Part shown: positions 47,070 to 56,511 of the stretch, one piece after another
How the letters are laid out: each line of letters opens with the position of its first letter
Position numbering within the stretch: position 1 is the stretch's first letter
From: Polynucleobacter sp. JS-Mosq-20-D10
Lineage (GTDB): Bacteria; Pseudomonadota; Gammaproteobacteria; Burkholderiales; Burkholderiaceae
Direction: 5' to 3'
DNA: 64,000 nt
NCBI RefSeq assembly: GCF_018687755.1
Contig: NZ_CP061305.1
Coordinates: 1-64,000 of the forward strand
Position numbers and translations under genes: made by a program
Notes under the pieces: generated by a model
Databases searched by the model: none
The model's input: only the letters and a program-made list of their open reading frames with translations
Told to the model about the DNA's origin: nothing

Positions 47070-50000
47070 ATGAAAGCATTGCTCGATTTATTTAAGCAAA
47101 CGCAGGGTGATGAGCAGTTTGATGTCATTAAGATTGGTCTTGCATCCCCTGAGAAAATTCGCTCATGGTCTTTTGGTGAAGTACGCAAACCAGAAACCAT
47201 CAACTACCGGACTTTTAAGCCCGAGCGTGATGGTTTATTCTGCGCCAAGATTTTTGGACCAACTAAAGACTACGAGTGCCTATGCGGTAAGTACAAGCGT
47301 TTAAAGTTCCGTGGAGTTATCTGCGAGAAGTGCGGCGTTGAAGTTACGCTCGCTAAGGTACGTCGTGAGCGCATGGGCCACATTGAGTTGGCAGCCCCTG
47401 TAGCGCACATTTGGTTCTTGAAGTCATTGCCATCCCGCTTGGGCATGGTTCTCGATATGACCCTCCGGGATATCGAACGCGTTCTTTACTTTGAAGCATA
47501 TGTAATTGTTGATCCTGGTATGACTCCTGAAGGCGCAATGAAGCGCGGTCAGATCATGTCTGAAGACGAGTACATTGCTAAGACTGAAGAGTATGGTGAC
47601 GGTGCGTTTACTGCCATCATGGGCGCTGAAGGTATTCGTGATCTCTTGCGTTCGATTGATATCGATCGTGAAGTAGAGACCATTCGTGCTGACTTAAAAG
47701 CTACTGGTAGCGATGCCAAGATCAAGAAATACGCTAAGCGCTTAAAAGTGCTCGAAGCGTTCCAGACTTCAGGTATTAAGCCTGACTGGATGATCATGGA
47801 AGTATTGCCAGTTTTGCCACCAGAGTTGCGCCCATTGGTGCCATTGGATGGCGGTCGCTTTGCTACCTCCGATTTGAACGACCTCTATCGTCGTGTGATT
47901 AACCGTAACAACCGTTTAAAGCGTTTGTTAGAGTTGCGCGCACCAGAGATCATCGTTCGTAACGAAAAGCGTATGTTGCAAGAAGCGGTGGACTCATTGC
48001 TCGATAACGGTCGTCGCGGCAAGGCTATGACTGGCGCCAACAAGCGTCCTCTCAAGTCCTTGGCTGAGATGATTAAAGGTAAGAGCGGCCGTTTCCGTCA
48101 AAACTTGTTAGGTAAACGTGTTGACTACTCAGGTCGTTCAGTCATCGTAGTTGGCCCAACATTGAAATTGCATCAGTGCGGTTTGCCAAAATTGATGGCC
48201 TTGGAATTGTTCAAGCCATTTATTTTCAACAAGCTCGAGACTTTGGGAATCGCAACTACTATTAAGGCTGCGAAGAAAGAAGTTGAAAGTCAGACTCCAA
48301 TCGTTTGGGATATTCTCGAAGAAGTGATTCGTGAGCATCCAATCATGTTGAACCGTGCGCCTACATTGCACCGTCTCGGTATTCAGGCTTTCGAGCCAAT
48401 GCTGATTGAAGGTAAGGCGATCCAATTACACCCATTAGTCTGCGCGGCATTTAACGCTGACTTTGACGGTGACCAAATGGCGGTTCACGTTCCTTTGTCG
48501 CTCGAAGCGCAAATGGAAGCGCGTACATTGATGTTGGCATCGAACAACGTATTGTTCCCTGCTAACGGCGAACCGTCCATCGTTCCTTCACAGGACGTGG
48601 TGTTGGGTCTGTACTACGCTACTCGTGACAAGATCAACGGCAAAGGCGAAGGTATGGTTTTCGCTAACATTACTGAGGTAATGCGTGCCTATGATGCTGG
48701 CCAGGTTGAATTAGCCTCCCGCGTTGCTGTGCGTATTACTGAGTTTGAGATTGTGGACAAGAAGGCAGAGGGCGATGCCCGTTTTGCTGAAAAGACCAAG
48801 ATCTATCAAACCTCAGTTGGCCGTGCAATCTTGTCTGAAATTTTGCCTAAGGGCATGTCTTTCGAGGAAATCAATAAGCCTCTAAAGAAAAAAGAAATCT
48901 CACGTTTGATCAACACCTCATTCCGTAAGTGCGGTCTTCGTGAAACAGTTATTTTTGCTGACCGTCTCTTGCAGTCTGGTTTCCGCTTGGCTACTAATGC
49001 CGGTATCTCGGTTGCGATCGACGATATGCTGATTCCTAGCTCTAAAGAGCGCATCATCACTGAAGCTTCAACCAAGGTTAAGGAATATGACAAGCAGTTC
49101 ATGTCAGGTCTCGTAACCAATCAAGAACGTTATAACAACGTGGTTGATATTTGGGGCGCTGCTGGTGACCAAGTTGGTAAGGCGATGATGGATGAGTTGT
49201 CACATGTTGACGTACTCGACCGTAACGGTAAGACTGTGCGTCAAGAATCTTTCAACTCTATCTATATGATGGCGGATTCCGGTGCGCGTGGATCTGCAGC
49301 GCAGATTCGTCAGTTGGCTGGTATGCGTGGTTTGATGGCCAAGCCTGATGGCTCGATTATTGAAACCCCAATTACTGCGAACTTCCGTGAAGGTTTGAAC
49401 GTGTTGCAGTACTTCATCTCAACCCACGGCGCTCGTAAAGGTTTGGCCGATACCGCGTTGAAGACAGCGAACTCGGGCTACTTGACACGTCGTTTGTGTG
49501 ACGTAACTCAAGACCTCGTTGTCATTGAAGATGATTGTGGAGCAACTTCTGGCGTCACAATGAAGGCGCTGGTTGAAGGCGGCGAAATCATTGAAGCATT
49601 GCGTGACCGTATTTTGGGCCGCGTATGTATTGATGACATCGTTCATCCTGATACGCAAGAAGTTATCGTTCCCCATGACACCTTGCTTGATGAAGATCAC
49701 GTTGATCAAATTGTTGCCTTGGGCATTGACGAAGTTAAAGTTCGTACAGTGTTGTCATGCTTAACTCGCTTCGGTTTGTGCGCGAAGTGCTACGGACGTG
49801 ATTTAGGTCGCGGTGGTTTGGTGAACGTGGGTGAGGCAGTTGGTGTTATCGCTGCTCAGTCCATCGGTGAGCCAGGCACACAGTTGACTATGCGCACCTT
49901 CCACATTGGTGGCGCAGCGTCACGTGCATTGGTTGCAAGTAATATTGAGGCGAAGTCAAATGGCGCTTTGAAGTTCTCTGGCACGATGCGTGTTGTGAAG

Positions 50001-51332
50001 AACGCGAAGGGTGAGCAGATCGTGATTTCACGTTCTGGCGAAGCTGTGATCATTGACGATAACGGTCGTGAGCGTGAGCGTCACAAAGTGCCTTACGGTG
50101 CAACGCTCTTGTTTAAAGAAGATGCTGCAGTCAAGGCCGGCGCAAGCTTAGCAACATGGGATCCGTTAACACGTCCAATTATTTCTGAGTACGCTGGTAT
50201 TGCTCGCTTTGACAACGTTGAAGAAGGCGTTACTGTAGCTAAGCAGGTTGACGAAGTAACCGGACTCTCCACTTTGGTGGTGATTGACGGTAAGCGTCGT
50301 AGTGCTGCTAGCAAAGGTGTTCGCCCAATGATCAACTTAGTTGATGCCAAAGGCGGCGAAGTGATGATTGCGGGTACAGATCATCCGGTTAACATCGGTT
50401 TGCAAGTTGGCGCTTTGATCACTGTTAAAGATGGTCAAAAAGTTGAAGTTGGTGAAGTATTGGCACGTATTCCAATCGAATCACAGAAGACTCGCGACAT
50501 TACCGGCGGTTTGCCACGCGTTGCTGAATTGTTCGAAGCACGTTCACCAAAAGATGCCGCTGTATTGGCTAAAGTCACTGGAACTGTTTCCTTCGGTAAA
50601 GAAACCAAAGGTAAGCAACGTTTAGTGATTACCGATATGGATGGCGAAGCTAATGAATTTTTGATTCCTAAAGAGAAGCAAGTTCTCGTTCACGACGGCC
50701 AAGTTGTGAACAAGGGCGAGATGATTGTGGAAGGCCCTGCCGATCCACACGATATCTTGACACTCAGAGGCATTGAAGAGTTGGCGATCTACATCGTGGA
50801 TGAAGTGCAAGACGTTTACCGTTTGCAAGGCGTGAAGATTAATGACAAGCATATTGAAGTGATCGTGCGTCAAATGTTGCGTCGCGTGCAAATTACCGAT
50901 GGTGGCGATACTGCCTACATCACTGGTGAGCAAGTTGAGCGCTCTAAGCTGTATGACGCAAACGATGCTGTGATTGCTCAAGGTAAGCGCCCAGCTCAGT
51001 TCGAGAATGTGTTGCTCGGTATTACTAAGGCATCCTTGTCGACAGACAGTTTCATTTCAGCGGCTTCTTTCCAAGAAACCACCCGTGTATTGACCGAAGC
51101 TGCGATTATGGGCAAGACCGATACACTCCGTGGCCTCAAGGAAAACGTCATTATTGGTCGCCTGATCCCTGCTGGTACCGGCTTGTCTTACCGCCGTGCA
51201 CGTAAGGTCAGAGAGCAATTCGAGCGTGATCGCGCTCAAATGATTGCCGCCGAAGAGGAAGCAATGGCTGATACGCCTGTAGAAATAGAGGCTGAAGTGA
51301 TTGCTCCTGCTGGGGAGGCTGATCCGAGCTAA
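47070..51332 (+). CDS. rpoC: DNA-directed RNA polymerase subunit beta'
   Basis: The beta' subunit carries the catalytic magnesium site NADFDGDQ (462-469). An N-terminal zinc-binding set ECLCGKYKRL...CEKCG and a second cysteine set near SCLTRFGLCAKCYG are present. I start at ATG 47070 (MKALLDLFKQTQ), one base after the rpoB stop; protein length is 1,420. The acidic C-terminal tail (EIEAEVIAPAGEADPS) is slightly longer than in E. coli. Confidence 0.98.
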   Translation: MKALLDLFKQTQGDEQFDVIKIGLASPEKIRSWSFGEVRKPETINYRTFKPERDGLFCAKIFGPTKDYECLCGKYKRLKFRGVICEKCGVEVTLAKVRRERMGHIELAAPVAHIWFLKSLPSRLGMVLDMTLRDIERVLYFEAYVIVDPGMTPEGAMKRGQIMSEDEYIAKTEEYGDGAFTAIMGAEGIRDLLRSIDIDREVETIRADLKATGSDAKIKKYAKRLKVLEAFQTSGIKPDWMIMEVLPVLPPELRPLVPLDGGRFATSDLNDLYRRVINRNNRLKRLLELRAPEIIVRNEKRMLQEAVDSLLDNGRRGKAMTGANKRPLKSLAEMIKGKSGRFRQNLLGKRVDYSGRSVIVVGPTLKLHQCGLPKLMALELFKPFIFNKLETLGIATTIKAAKKEVESQTPIVWDILEEVIREHPIMLNRAPTLHRLGIQAFEPMLIEGKAIQLHPLVCAAFNADFDGDQMAVHVPLSLEAQMEARTLMLASNNVLFPANGEPSIVPSQDVVLGLYYATRDKINGKGEGMVFANITEVMRAYDAGQVELASRVAVRITEFEIVDKKAEGDARFAEKTKIYQTSVGRAILSEILPKGMSFEEINKPLKKKEISRLINTSFRKCGLRETVIFADRLLQSGFRLATNAGISVAIDDMLIPSSKERIITEASTKVKEYDKQFMSGLVTNQERYNNVVDIWGAAGDQVGKAMMDELSHVDVLDRNGKTVRQESFNSIYMMADSGARGSAAQIRQLAGMRGLMAKPDGSIIETPITANFREGLNVLQYFISTHGARKGLADTALKTANSGYLTRRLCDVTQDLVVIEDDCGATSGVTMKALVEGGEIIEALRDRILGRVCIDDIVHPDTQEVIVPHDTLLDEDHVDQIVALGIDEVKVRTVLSCLTRFGLCAKCYGRDLGRGGLVNVGEAVGVIAAQSIGEPGTQLTMRTFHIGGAASRALVASNIEAKSNGALKFSGTMRVVKNAKGEQIVISRSGEAVIIDDNGRERERHKVPYGATLLFKEDAAVKAGASLATWDPLTRPIISEYAGIARFDNVEEGVTVAKQVDEVTGLSTLVVIDGKRRSAASKGVRPMINLVDAKGGEVMIAGTDHPVNIGLQVGALITVKDGQKVEVGEVLARIPIESQKTRDITGGLPRVAELFEARSPKDAAVLAKVTGTVSFGKETKGKQRLVITDMDGEANEFLIPKEKQVLVHDGQVVNKGEMIVEGPADPHDILTLRGIEELAIYIVDEVQDVYRLQGVKINDKHIEVIVRQMLRRVQITDGGDTAYITGEQVERSKLYDANDAVIAQGKRPAQFENVLLGITKASLSTDSFISAASFQETTRVLTEAAIMGKTDTLRGLKENVIIGRLIPAGTGLSYRRARKVREQFERDRAQMIAAEEEAMADTPVEIEAEVIAPAGEADPS

Positions 51333-51342
51333 TTTGGTAATT

Positions 51343-51366
51343 CTGGCCAGAAATGGCCAGTTTTTT
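51343..51366 (+). terminator. Intrinsic terminator after rpoC
   Basis: CTGGCCA (51343-51349), GAAA tetraloop, TGGCCAG (51354-51360) and T6 (51361-51366). It ends the rpoBC transcription unit. Confidence 0.95.
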
Positions 51367-51376
51367 CCCCATTTGG

Positions 51377-51405
51377 TTGACGGAAAAGGCTGGCCAAGCT
51401 AGAAT
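51377..51405 (+). promoter_or_regulatory. Promoter of the str operon (rpsL)
   Basis: TTGACG (51377-51382), 17-bp spacer and TAGAAT (51400-51405), 11 bp after the rpoC terminator. It leaves a leader of about 95 nt before rpsL. Confidence 0.85.
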
Positions 51406-51509
51406 GCTGAGTTCTACTGATTCAGAAGAAGGTCTTTTTGAACTAGAATTTATCTAAGTCATTGATTTTCTTGAAGAAAGCAACAAAGAAGTACTAACCG
51501 AGCTATTTT

Positions 51510-51890
51510 ATGCCAACAATTAATCAATTATTACGTAAGCCAAGAACACGGCTGACCGTTAAAAGCAAGAGCCCTGCGCTGCAAAACAGCCCGCAACGCC
51601 GTGGTGTATGTACACGTGTGTACACAACCACTCCTAAGAAGCCTAACTCTGCGCTACGTAAGGTAGCCAAGGTTCGCTTAACCAATGGTTTTGAAGTGAT
51701 TTCATACATTGGTGGTGAAGGCCATAACCTCCAGGAACACTCAGTCGTGTTGATCCGCGGTGGTCGTGTAAAGGATTTGCCAGGCGTTCGTTACCACATC
51801 GTTCGTGGTTCACTTGACTTGCAAGGTGTTAAAGATCGTAAGCAGTCACGTTCCAAGTACGGTGCTAAGCGCGCTAAGAAAGCTGCTTAA
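51510..51890 (+). CDS. rpsL: 30S ribosomal protein S12
   Basis: S12 sits at the decoding centre. The 126-residue protein has TPKKPNSALRKVAKVRL and GGRVKDLPGVRYH; Lys43/Lys44 and Lys88 are unaltered, so no streptomycin-resistance change is seen. Asp89 corresponds to the beta-methylthiolation site. It is first gene of the str operon. Confidence 0.98.
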   Translation: MPTINQLLRKPRTRLTVKSKSPALQNSPQRRGVCTRVYTTTPKKPNSALRKVAKVRLTNGFEVISYIGGEGHNLQEHSVVLIRGGRVKDLPGVRYHIVRGSLDLQGVKDRKQSRSKYGAKRAKKAA

Positions 51891-52037
51891 CAGCAAAAAG
51901 TATTTGTAGTTAGTCTTCGTTTGTCAGACTTTAAAGACAAGTAAGTGGCCGTTCCGTCTGGAGGTTTCTCTAGATAGTAGGACGGCCGGAGCGGGTGATC
52001 CATCTGGGCCACCCCTAACTGAACTGAAGGAGTAGTT
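51891..52037 (+). promoter_or_regulatory. Structured rpsL-rpsG intercistronic region
   Basis: This 147-nt gap can fold: GGCCGT (51947-51952) with ACGGCC (51982-51987), and GGGTG (51993-51997) with CACCC (52010-52014). In E. coli the same gap binds S7 for autoregulation and couples rpsL and rpsG translation. The element here is at the same place, but similarity in detail was not established. Confidence 0.5.
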
Positions 52038-52508
52038 ATGCCACGTCGTCGTGAAGTTCCCAAACGGGAAATCCTGCCTGATCCAAAATTCGGCAATGTA
52101 GAAGTAGCTAAATTCATGAACGTCCTGATGTTGGACGGCAAGAAATCGGTTGCAGAGCGTATCGTTTACGGTGCCTTTGATCACATCGAGAAAAAAGCAA
52201 ACAAAGAACCACTCGAAGTTTTCTCAACAGCTATGGGCAACGTTAAGCCAATGGTTGAGGTGAAGAGCCGTCGTGTTGGTGGCGCTAATTACCAGGTTCC
52301 TGTTGAAGTTCGCCCATCACGCCGTTCTGCTTTGGCAATGCGCTGGGTGCGCGAAGCCGCTAAAAAGCGCGGTGAAAAATCTATGGCTCAACGTTTGGCC
52401 AACGAATTATTAGAAGCTGCAGAAGGTCGCGGCGGAGCAATGAAGAAGCGTGAAGAAGTTCATCGTATGGCAGAAGCTAACAAAGCTTTCTCACATTTCC
52501 GCTTCTAA
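52038..52508 (+). CDS. rpsG: 30S ribosomal protein S7
   Basis: S7 nucleates the 30S head by binding the 3' domain of 16S rRNA. The 156-residue protein starts MPRRREVPKREILPDPKFG and contains the conserved RRVGGANYQVPVEV and RSALAMRWV segments. AAGGAG is a strong ribosome binding site. fusA follows after 27 bp. Confidence 0.98.
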   Translation: MPRRREVPKREILPDPKFGNVEVAKFMNVLMLDGKKSVAERIVYGAFDHIEKKANKEPLEVFSTAMGNVKPMVEVKSRRVGGANYQVPVEVRPSRRSALAMRWVREAAKKRGEKSMAQRLANELLEAAEGRGGAMKKREEVHRMAEANKAFSHFRF

Positions 52509-52535
52509 TCGCACAGTAAAGAAAAGGTACCAACA

Positions 52536-54638
52536 GTGGCACGTAAAACTCCTATCGAAAGATACCGCAACATCGGTATTTCTGCGCATATTGACGCAGG
52601 CAAGACAACAACAACAGAACGCGTTTTGTTCTACACCGGTGTTAATCACAAAATTGGTGAAGTACATGATGGCGCTGCAACCATGGACTGGATGGAGCAA
52701 GAGCAAGAGCGTGGTATCACGATTACTTCTGCTGCTACTACAACGTTCTGGAAGGGCATGGCTGGAAATTTTCCAGAGCATCGTATCAATATTATTGACA
52801 CCCCAGGACACGTAGACTTCACGATTGAAGTTGAGCGTTCAATGCGCGTTTTGGATGGCGCTTGCATGGTTTACTGTGCGGTAGGTGGTGTGCAGCCACA
52901 ATCTGAAACTGTTTGGCGTCAAGCTAATAAGTATCAAGTTCCACGTTTAGCATTTGTTAACAAGATGGACCGTACTGGCGCGAATTTTTTCAAGGTCTAT
53001 GACCAGATGAAATTGCGCTTGAAGGCTAATCCTATCTTGATCCAAATTCCGATTGGCGCTGAAGAAAACTTCAAAGGCGTTGTGGATTTGGTCAAAATGA
53101 AAGCCATCTATTGGGATGAGGAATCACAAGGCACTAAATTTACCTACGAAGAAATTCCTGCTGAGTTACAAGCCTCGGCTGAAGAGTGGCGCGAAAAGTT
53201 GCTTGAAGCCGCTGCTGAAAGCTCAGAAGAGTTAATGGAAAAGTACCTCGGCGGTGACGCACTGACCGAAGACGAAATTAAAAAAGCATTGCGTCAACGC
53301 ACTATCGCCAATGAAATTATTCCAATGATGTGTGGAACAGCCTTCAAAAATAAAGGTGTTCAGGCGATGTTGGACGCGGTAGTGGAATTGCTGCCATCAC
53401 CATTGGATGTTCCGCCGGTTCCTTGTGAATTGGAAGACGGTACACCTACAACACGTAGAGCTGCTGATGATGAGAAATTTTCAGCGTTGGCATTTAAGAT
53501 CATGACTGACCCATTTGTTGGCCAGCTCATCTTCTTCCGTGTTTATTCAGGCGTAATGAAATCTGGCGATACGATCTACAACCCAATCAAGGGCAAAAAA
53601 GAACGTGTTGGTCGTTTGTTGCAGATGCATGCAAACGAACGTGAAGAAATTAAAGAAGTATTTGCGGGTGATATCGCAGCTGCCGTTGGTCTAAAAGACG
53701 CAACCACTGGCGAAACATTGTGTGATCCAGATGGCATCGTGATTTTGGAGCGCATGGTATTCCCAGAGCCGGTGATCTCACAAGCAGTTGAGCCAAAGAC
53801 AAAACCAGACCAAGAAAAAATGGGTCTTGCTTTGAATCGCTTGGCACAAGAAGATCCATCATTCCGCGTAAAGACAGACGAAGAGTCTGGTCAAACAATT
53901 ATTTCCGGTATGGGCGAGCTCCATTTGGAAATTTTGGTTGATCGTATGCGTCGTGAGTTTGGTGTTGAGGCAACCGTTGGCAAACCACAAGTTGCTTATC
54001 GTGAAACCATTCGCAAAGTTTGCGAAGAGGTTGAAGGCAAATTTGTTAAGCAGTCTGGTGGTCGCGGTCAGTACGGACACGTTGTGCTCAAGCTCGAGCC
54101 ACAAGAACCAGGTAAGGGTTTTCAATTCGTTGACGCTATTAAGGGCGGTGTAGTTCCACGTGAATACATTCCTGCAGTAGAAAAAGGCATCATCGAAACC
54201 TTGAACTCCGGTATTTTGGCTGGCTATCCAGTTGTAGATATCAAGGCAACATTGTTCTTCGGTTCATACCATGATGTTGACTCCAACGAAAACGCATTTA
54301 AGATGGCGGGCTCGATGGCATTCAAAGACGGTATGCGCAAAGCATCACCGGTGTTGCTTGAACCAATGATGGCTGTTGAAGTTGAAACACCAGAAGATTT
54401 CATGGGTAACGTAATGGGCGACCTCTCATCACGTCGCGGTATTTTGCAAGGTATGGATGACATTCCAGGCGGCGGCAAGATCGTTCGTGCTGAAGTGCCA
54501 TTAGCAGAGATGTTTGGTTATTCAACTGGCTTGCGCTCGTTGACCCAAGGTCGCGCTACCTACACCATGGAATTTAAGCATTATTCCGAAGCACCTAAGA
54601 ACGTTGCTGAAGCAGTTATGGCTGCTAAAGCGAAGTAA
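52536..54638 (+). CDS. fusA: Elongation factor G
   Basis: EF-G catalyses ribosomal translocation and, with RRF, recycling. The 700-residue protein has G1 AHIDAGKT (17-24), the switch I/II regions with RGITITSAATT and DTPGHVDF, NKMD, and the domain IV-V region with GGRGQYGHV. It starts with GTG at 52536. Size and features are of the canonical FusA, not the mitochondrial-like second type. Confidence 0.98.
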   Translation: MARKTPIERYRNIGISAHIDAGKTTTTERVLFYTGVNHKIGEVHDGAATMDWMEQEQERGITITSAATTTFWKGMAGNFPEHRINIIDTPGHVDFTIEVERSMRVLDGACMVYCAVGGVQPQSETVWRQANKYQVPRLAFVNKMDRTGANFFKVYDQMKLRLKANPILIQIPIGAEENFKGVVDLVKMKAIYWDEESQGTKFTYEEIPAELQASAEEWREKLLEAAAESSEELMEKYLGGDALTEDEIKKALRQRTIANEIIPMMCGTAFKNKGVQAMLDAVVELLPSPLDVPPVPCELEDGTPTTRRAADDEKFSALAFKIMTDPFVGQLIFFRVYSGVMKSGDTIYNPIKGKKERVGRLLQMHANEREEIKEVFAGDIAAAVGLKDATTGETLCDPDGIVILERMVFPEPVISQAVEPKTKPDQEKMGLALNRLAQEDPSFRVKTDEESGQTIISGMGELHLEILVDRMRREFGVEATVGKPQVAYRETIRKVCEEVEGKFVKQSGGRGQYGHVVLKLEPQEPGKGFQFVDAIKGGVVPREYIPAVEKGIIETLNSGILAGYPVVDIKATLFFGSYHDVDSNENAFKMAGSMAFKDGMRKASPVLLEPMMAVEVETPEDFMGNVMGDLSSRRGILQGMDDIPGGGKIVRAEVPLAEMFGYSTGLRSLTQGRATYTMEFKHYSEAPKNVAEAVMAAKAK

Positions 54639-54688
54639 TTTATCCACATTATTTTGAATATTGACTAGCTAAGAAGGCAGACAAAAAA

Positions 54689-55879
54689 ATGGCAAAAGAA
54701 AAGTTTGAGCGGACAAAACCGCACGTAAACGTTGGCACCATTGGTCACGTTGACCACGGTAAAACCACATTGACAGCAGCAATTGCAACCGTGCTTTCTA
54801 AGCAATTTGGTGGCGAAGCAAAAGCATACGATCAGATCGATGCCGCTCCAGAAGAAAAAGCACGTGGTATTACGATTAATACAGCACACGTTGAGTATGA
54901 GACTGCAAATCGTCACTATGCTCACGTCGATTGCCCAGGACATGCTGACTACGTCAAGAACATGATTACTGGTGCTGCTCAGATGGACGGCGCTATTTTG
55001 GTTTGCTCTGCAGCTGACGGCCCAATGCCACAAACTCGTGAGCACATCCTCTTGGCACGCCAAGTAGGTGTTCCATACATCATCGTATTTTTGAACAAGT
55101 GCGACATGGTTGATGATGCTGAATTGCTCGAGTTAGTTGAAATGGAGGTTCGTGAACTTCTGTCTAAGTACGACTTCCCAGGCGATGACACACCAATCGT
55201 TCAAGGTTCTGCTAAGTTAGCTCTTGAAGGCGACGAAGGCCCATTGGGTAAAGAAGCCATCATGAAATTGGCTGAAGCATTAGATACCTATATCCCAACT
55301 CCAGAGCGTGCTATTGACGGTGCCTTCTTGATGCCAGTAGAGGACGTGTTCTCTATCTCCGGTCGCGGTACTGTTGTTACAGGCCGTATCGAGCGCGGTA
55401 TCGTTAAAGTTGGTGAAGAGATTGAAATCATTGGTATCAAGCCAACACTGAAGACTACTTGTACTGGTGTTGAAATGTTCCGCAAATTGCTCGACCAAGG
55501 TCAAGCAGGCGATAACGTTGGTATCTTGTTACGCGGTACAAAACGTGAAGAAGTTGAGCGCGGCCAAGTATTGGCTAAGCCAGGTTCAATCACCCCACAT
55601 ACTCACTTTACAGCCGAGGTTTACATCTTGGGTAAAGATGAAGGTGGTCGTCATACGCCATTCTTTAACAACTATCGTCCACAGTTTTACTTCCGCACTA
55701 CGGACGTAACTGGTTCAATCGAGTTGCCAAAAGACAAAGAAATGGTGATGCCTGGTGATAACGTGACTATTACCGTCAAGCTCATCGCGCCAATCGCGAT
55801 GGAAGAAGGTTTACGTTTTGCGATCCGTGAAGGTGGCCGTACTGTTGGCGCCGGTGTGGTTGCGAAGATTTTGGCTTAA
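54689..55879 (+). CDS. tuf: Elongation factor Tu (copy 2)
   Basis: A second 396-residue EF-Tu gene with product identical to the copy at 37905. Identity extends 14 nt upstream into the ribosome binding region (AGGCAGACAAAAAA) and stops at the TAA codon; flanks then differ. This is the pattern of two tuf genes kept alike by gene conversion. It is last gene of the str operon (rpsL-rpsG-fusA-tuf), equivalent to E. coli tufA. A perfect DnaA-box 9-mer at 54640-54648 upstream is probably chance. Confidence 0.98.
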   Translation: MAKEKFERTKPHVNVGTIGHVDHGKTTLTAAIATVLSKQFGGEAKAYDQIDAAPEEKARGITINTAHVEYETANRHYAHVDCPGHADYVKNMITGAAQMDGAILVCSAADGPMPQTREHILLARQVGVPYIIVFLNKCDMVDDAELLELVEMEVRELLSKYDFPGDDTPIVQGSAKLALEGDEGPLGKEAIMKLAEALDTYIPTPERAIDGAFLMPVEDVFSISGRGTVVTGRIERGIVKVGEEIEIIGIKPTLKTTCTGVEMFRKLLDQGQAGDNVGILLRGTKREEVERGQVLAKPGSITPHTHFTAEVYILGKDEGGRHTPFFNNYRPQFYFRTTDVTGSIELPKDKEMVMPGDNVTITVKLIAPIAMEEGLRFAIREGGRTVGAGVVAKILA

Positions 55880-55910
55880 GTAGTCAGTTTTAATTAGTAA
55901 AAATATTTAG

Positions 55911-55996
55911 CGGTTTGCTAACCGGTGACATCAGTGCTGCTGATGTCACCGAGCTCTTTAGAAATATAACGTGGCAGCACCACAACGCTCTTTGGA
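55911..55996 (+). promoter_or_regulatory. rpsJ leader hairpins and boxA-like sites
   Basis: CGGTT-TGCT-AACCG (55911-55924) overlaps by two bases a perfect 12-bp hairpin CGGTGACATCAG / CTGATGTCACCG (55923-55934 / 55940-55951). No T-tract follows. AGCTCTTTAGAAA (55952-55964) and CGCTCTTTGGA (55986-55996) resemble boxA. The region may stabilise the mRNA end of tuf or regulate rpsJ. Confidence 0.5.
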
Positions 55997-56002
55997 ATTA
56001 AT

Positions 56003-56314
56003 ATGCAAAACCAAAAAATTCGTATTCGTCTTAAAGCATTTGATTACCGTTTGATCGACCAGTCTGCAGCTGAAATCGTTGATACAGCTAAGCGTACTGG
56101 TGCAGTTGTTAAGGGTCCAGTACCTTTGCCAACGCGTATTGAGCGTTTTGACATTCTGCGTTCACCACACGTAAATAAGACTTCACGTGATCAGTTAGAG
56201 ATTCGTACCCATCTACGTTTGATGGATATCGTTGATCCTACAGAGAAAACGGTGGATGCCTTGATGAAATTAGACCTTCCAGCAGGTGTGGACGTCGAAA
56301 TTAAGTTGCAGTAA
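56003..56314 (+). CDS. rpsJ: 30S ribosomal protein S10 (NusE)
   Basis: S10 is a 30S head protein and, as NusE, a partner of NusB at boxA and of NusG during transcription-translation coupling. The 103-residue protein starts MQNQKIRIRLKAFDYRLID and ends with the conserved DLPAGVDVEIKL. It is separated from rplC by a terminator-like hairpin and a promoter, so it may be transcribed largely with the str operon. Confidence 0.98.
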   Translation: MQNQKIRIRLKAFDYRLIDQSAAEIVDTAKRTGAVVKGPVPLPTRIERFDILRSPHVNKTSRDQLEIRTHLRLMDIVDPTEKTVDALMKLDLPAGVDVEIKLQ

Positions 56315-56323
56315 TTTGGTATT

Positions 56324-56355
56324 TCCAGTCTTAGTGCTTGTCAAGACTGGATTTT
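56324..56355 (+). terminator. Terminator-like hairpin after rpsJ
   Basis: TCCAGTCTT (56324-56332) and AAGACTGGA (56343-56351) form a perfect 9-bp stem with 10-nt loop, followed by TTTT (56352-56355). The loop and 3' arm contain the -35 box of the next promoter. Confidence 0.75.
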
Positions 56356-56366
56356 CGGGATAGAAT
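56338..56366 (+). promoter_or_regulatory. Promoter upstream of rplC (S10 operon)
   Basis: TTGTCA (56338-56343), 17-bp spacer, TAGAAT (56361-56366). It gives a leader of about 140 nt, which contains GCCGAC / GTCGGC (56479-56484 / 56493-56498) just before the rplC ribosome binding site. Confidence 0.75.
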
Positions 56367-56511
56367 CTAAGGCTTCGCTCAATTATTTGGGCGAATATTC
56401 AGGTCTTATCAGCATTAAAAACGTTGTAACTTATTGATTTAGAAGTACTTTTACTTGTAAATCACTTAAATTAATTTTGCCGACCAATCGAAGTCGGCGT
56501 GGAGCATGAAT

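Noticed and set aside
54640..54648. Perfect DnaA-box 9-mer between fusA and tuf
   Set aside because: It is isolated, with no second box or AT-rich element nearby, so chance is the simplest explanation.
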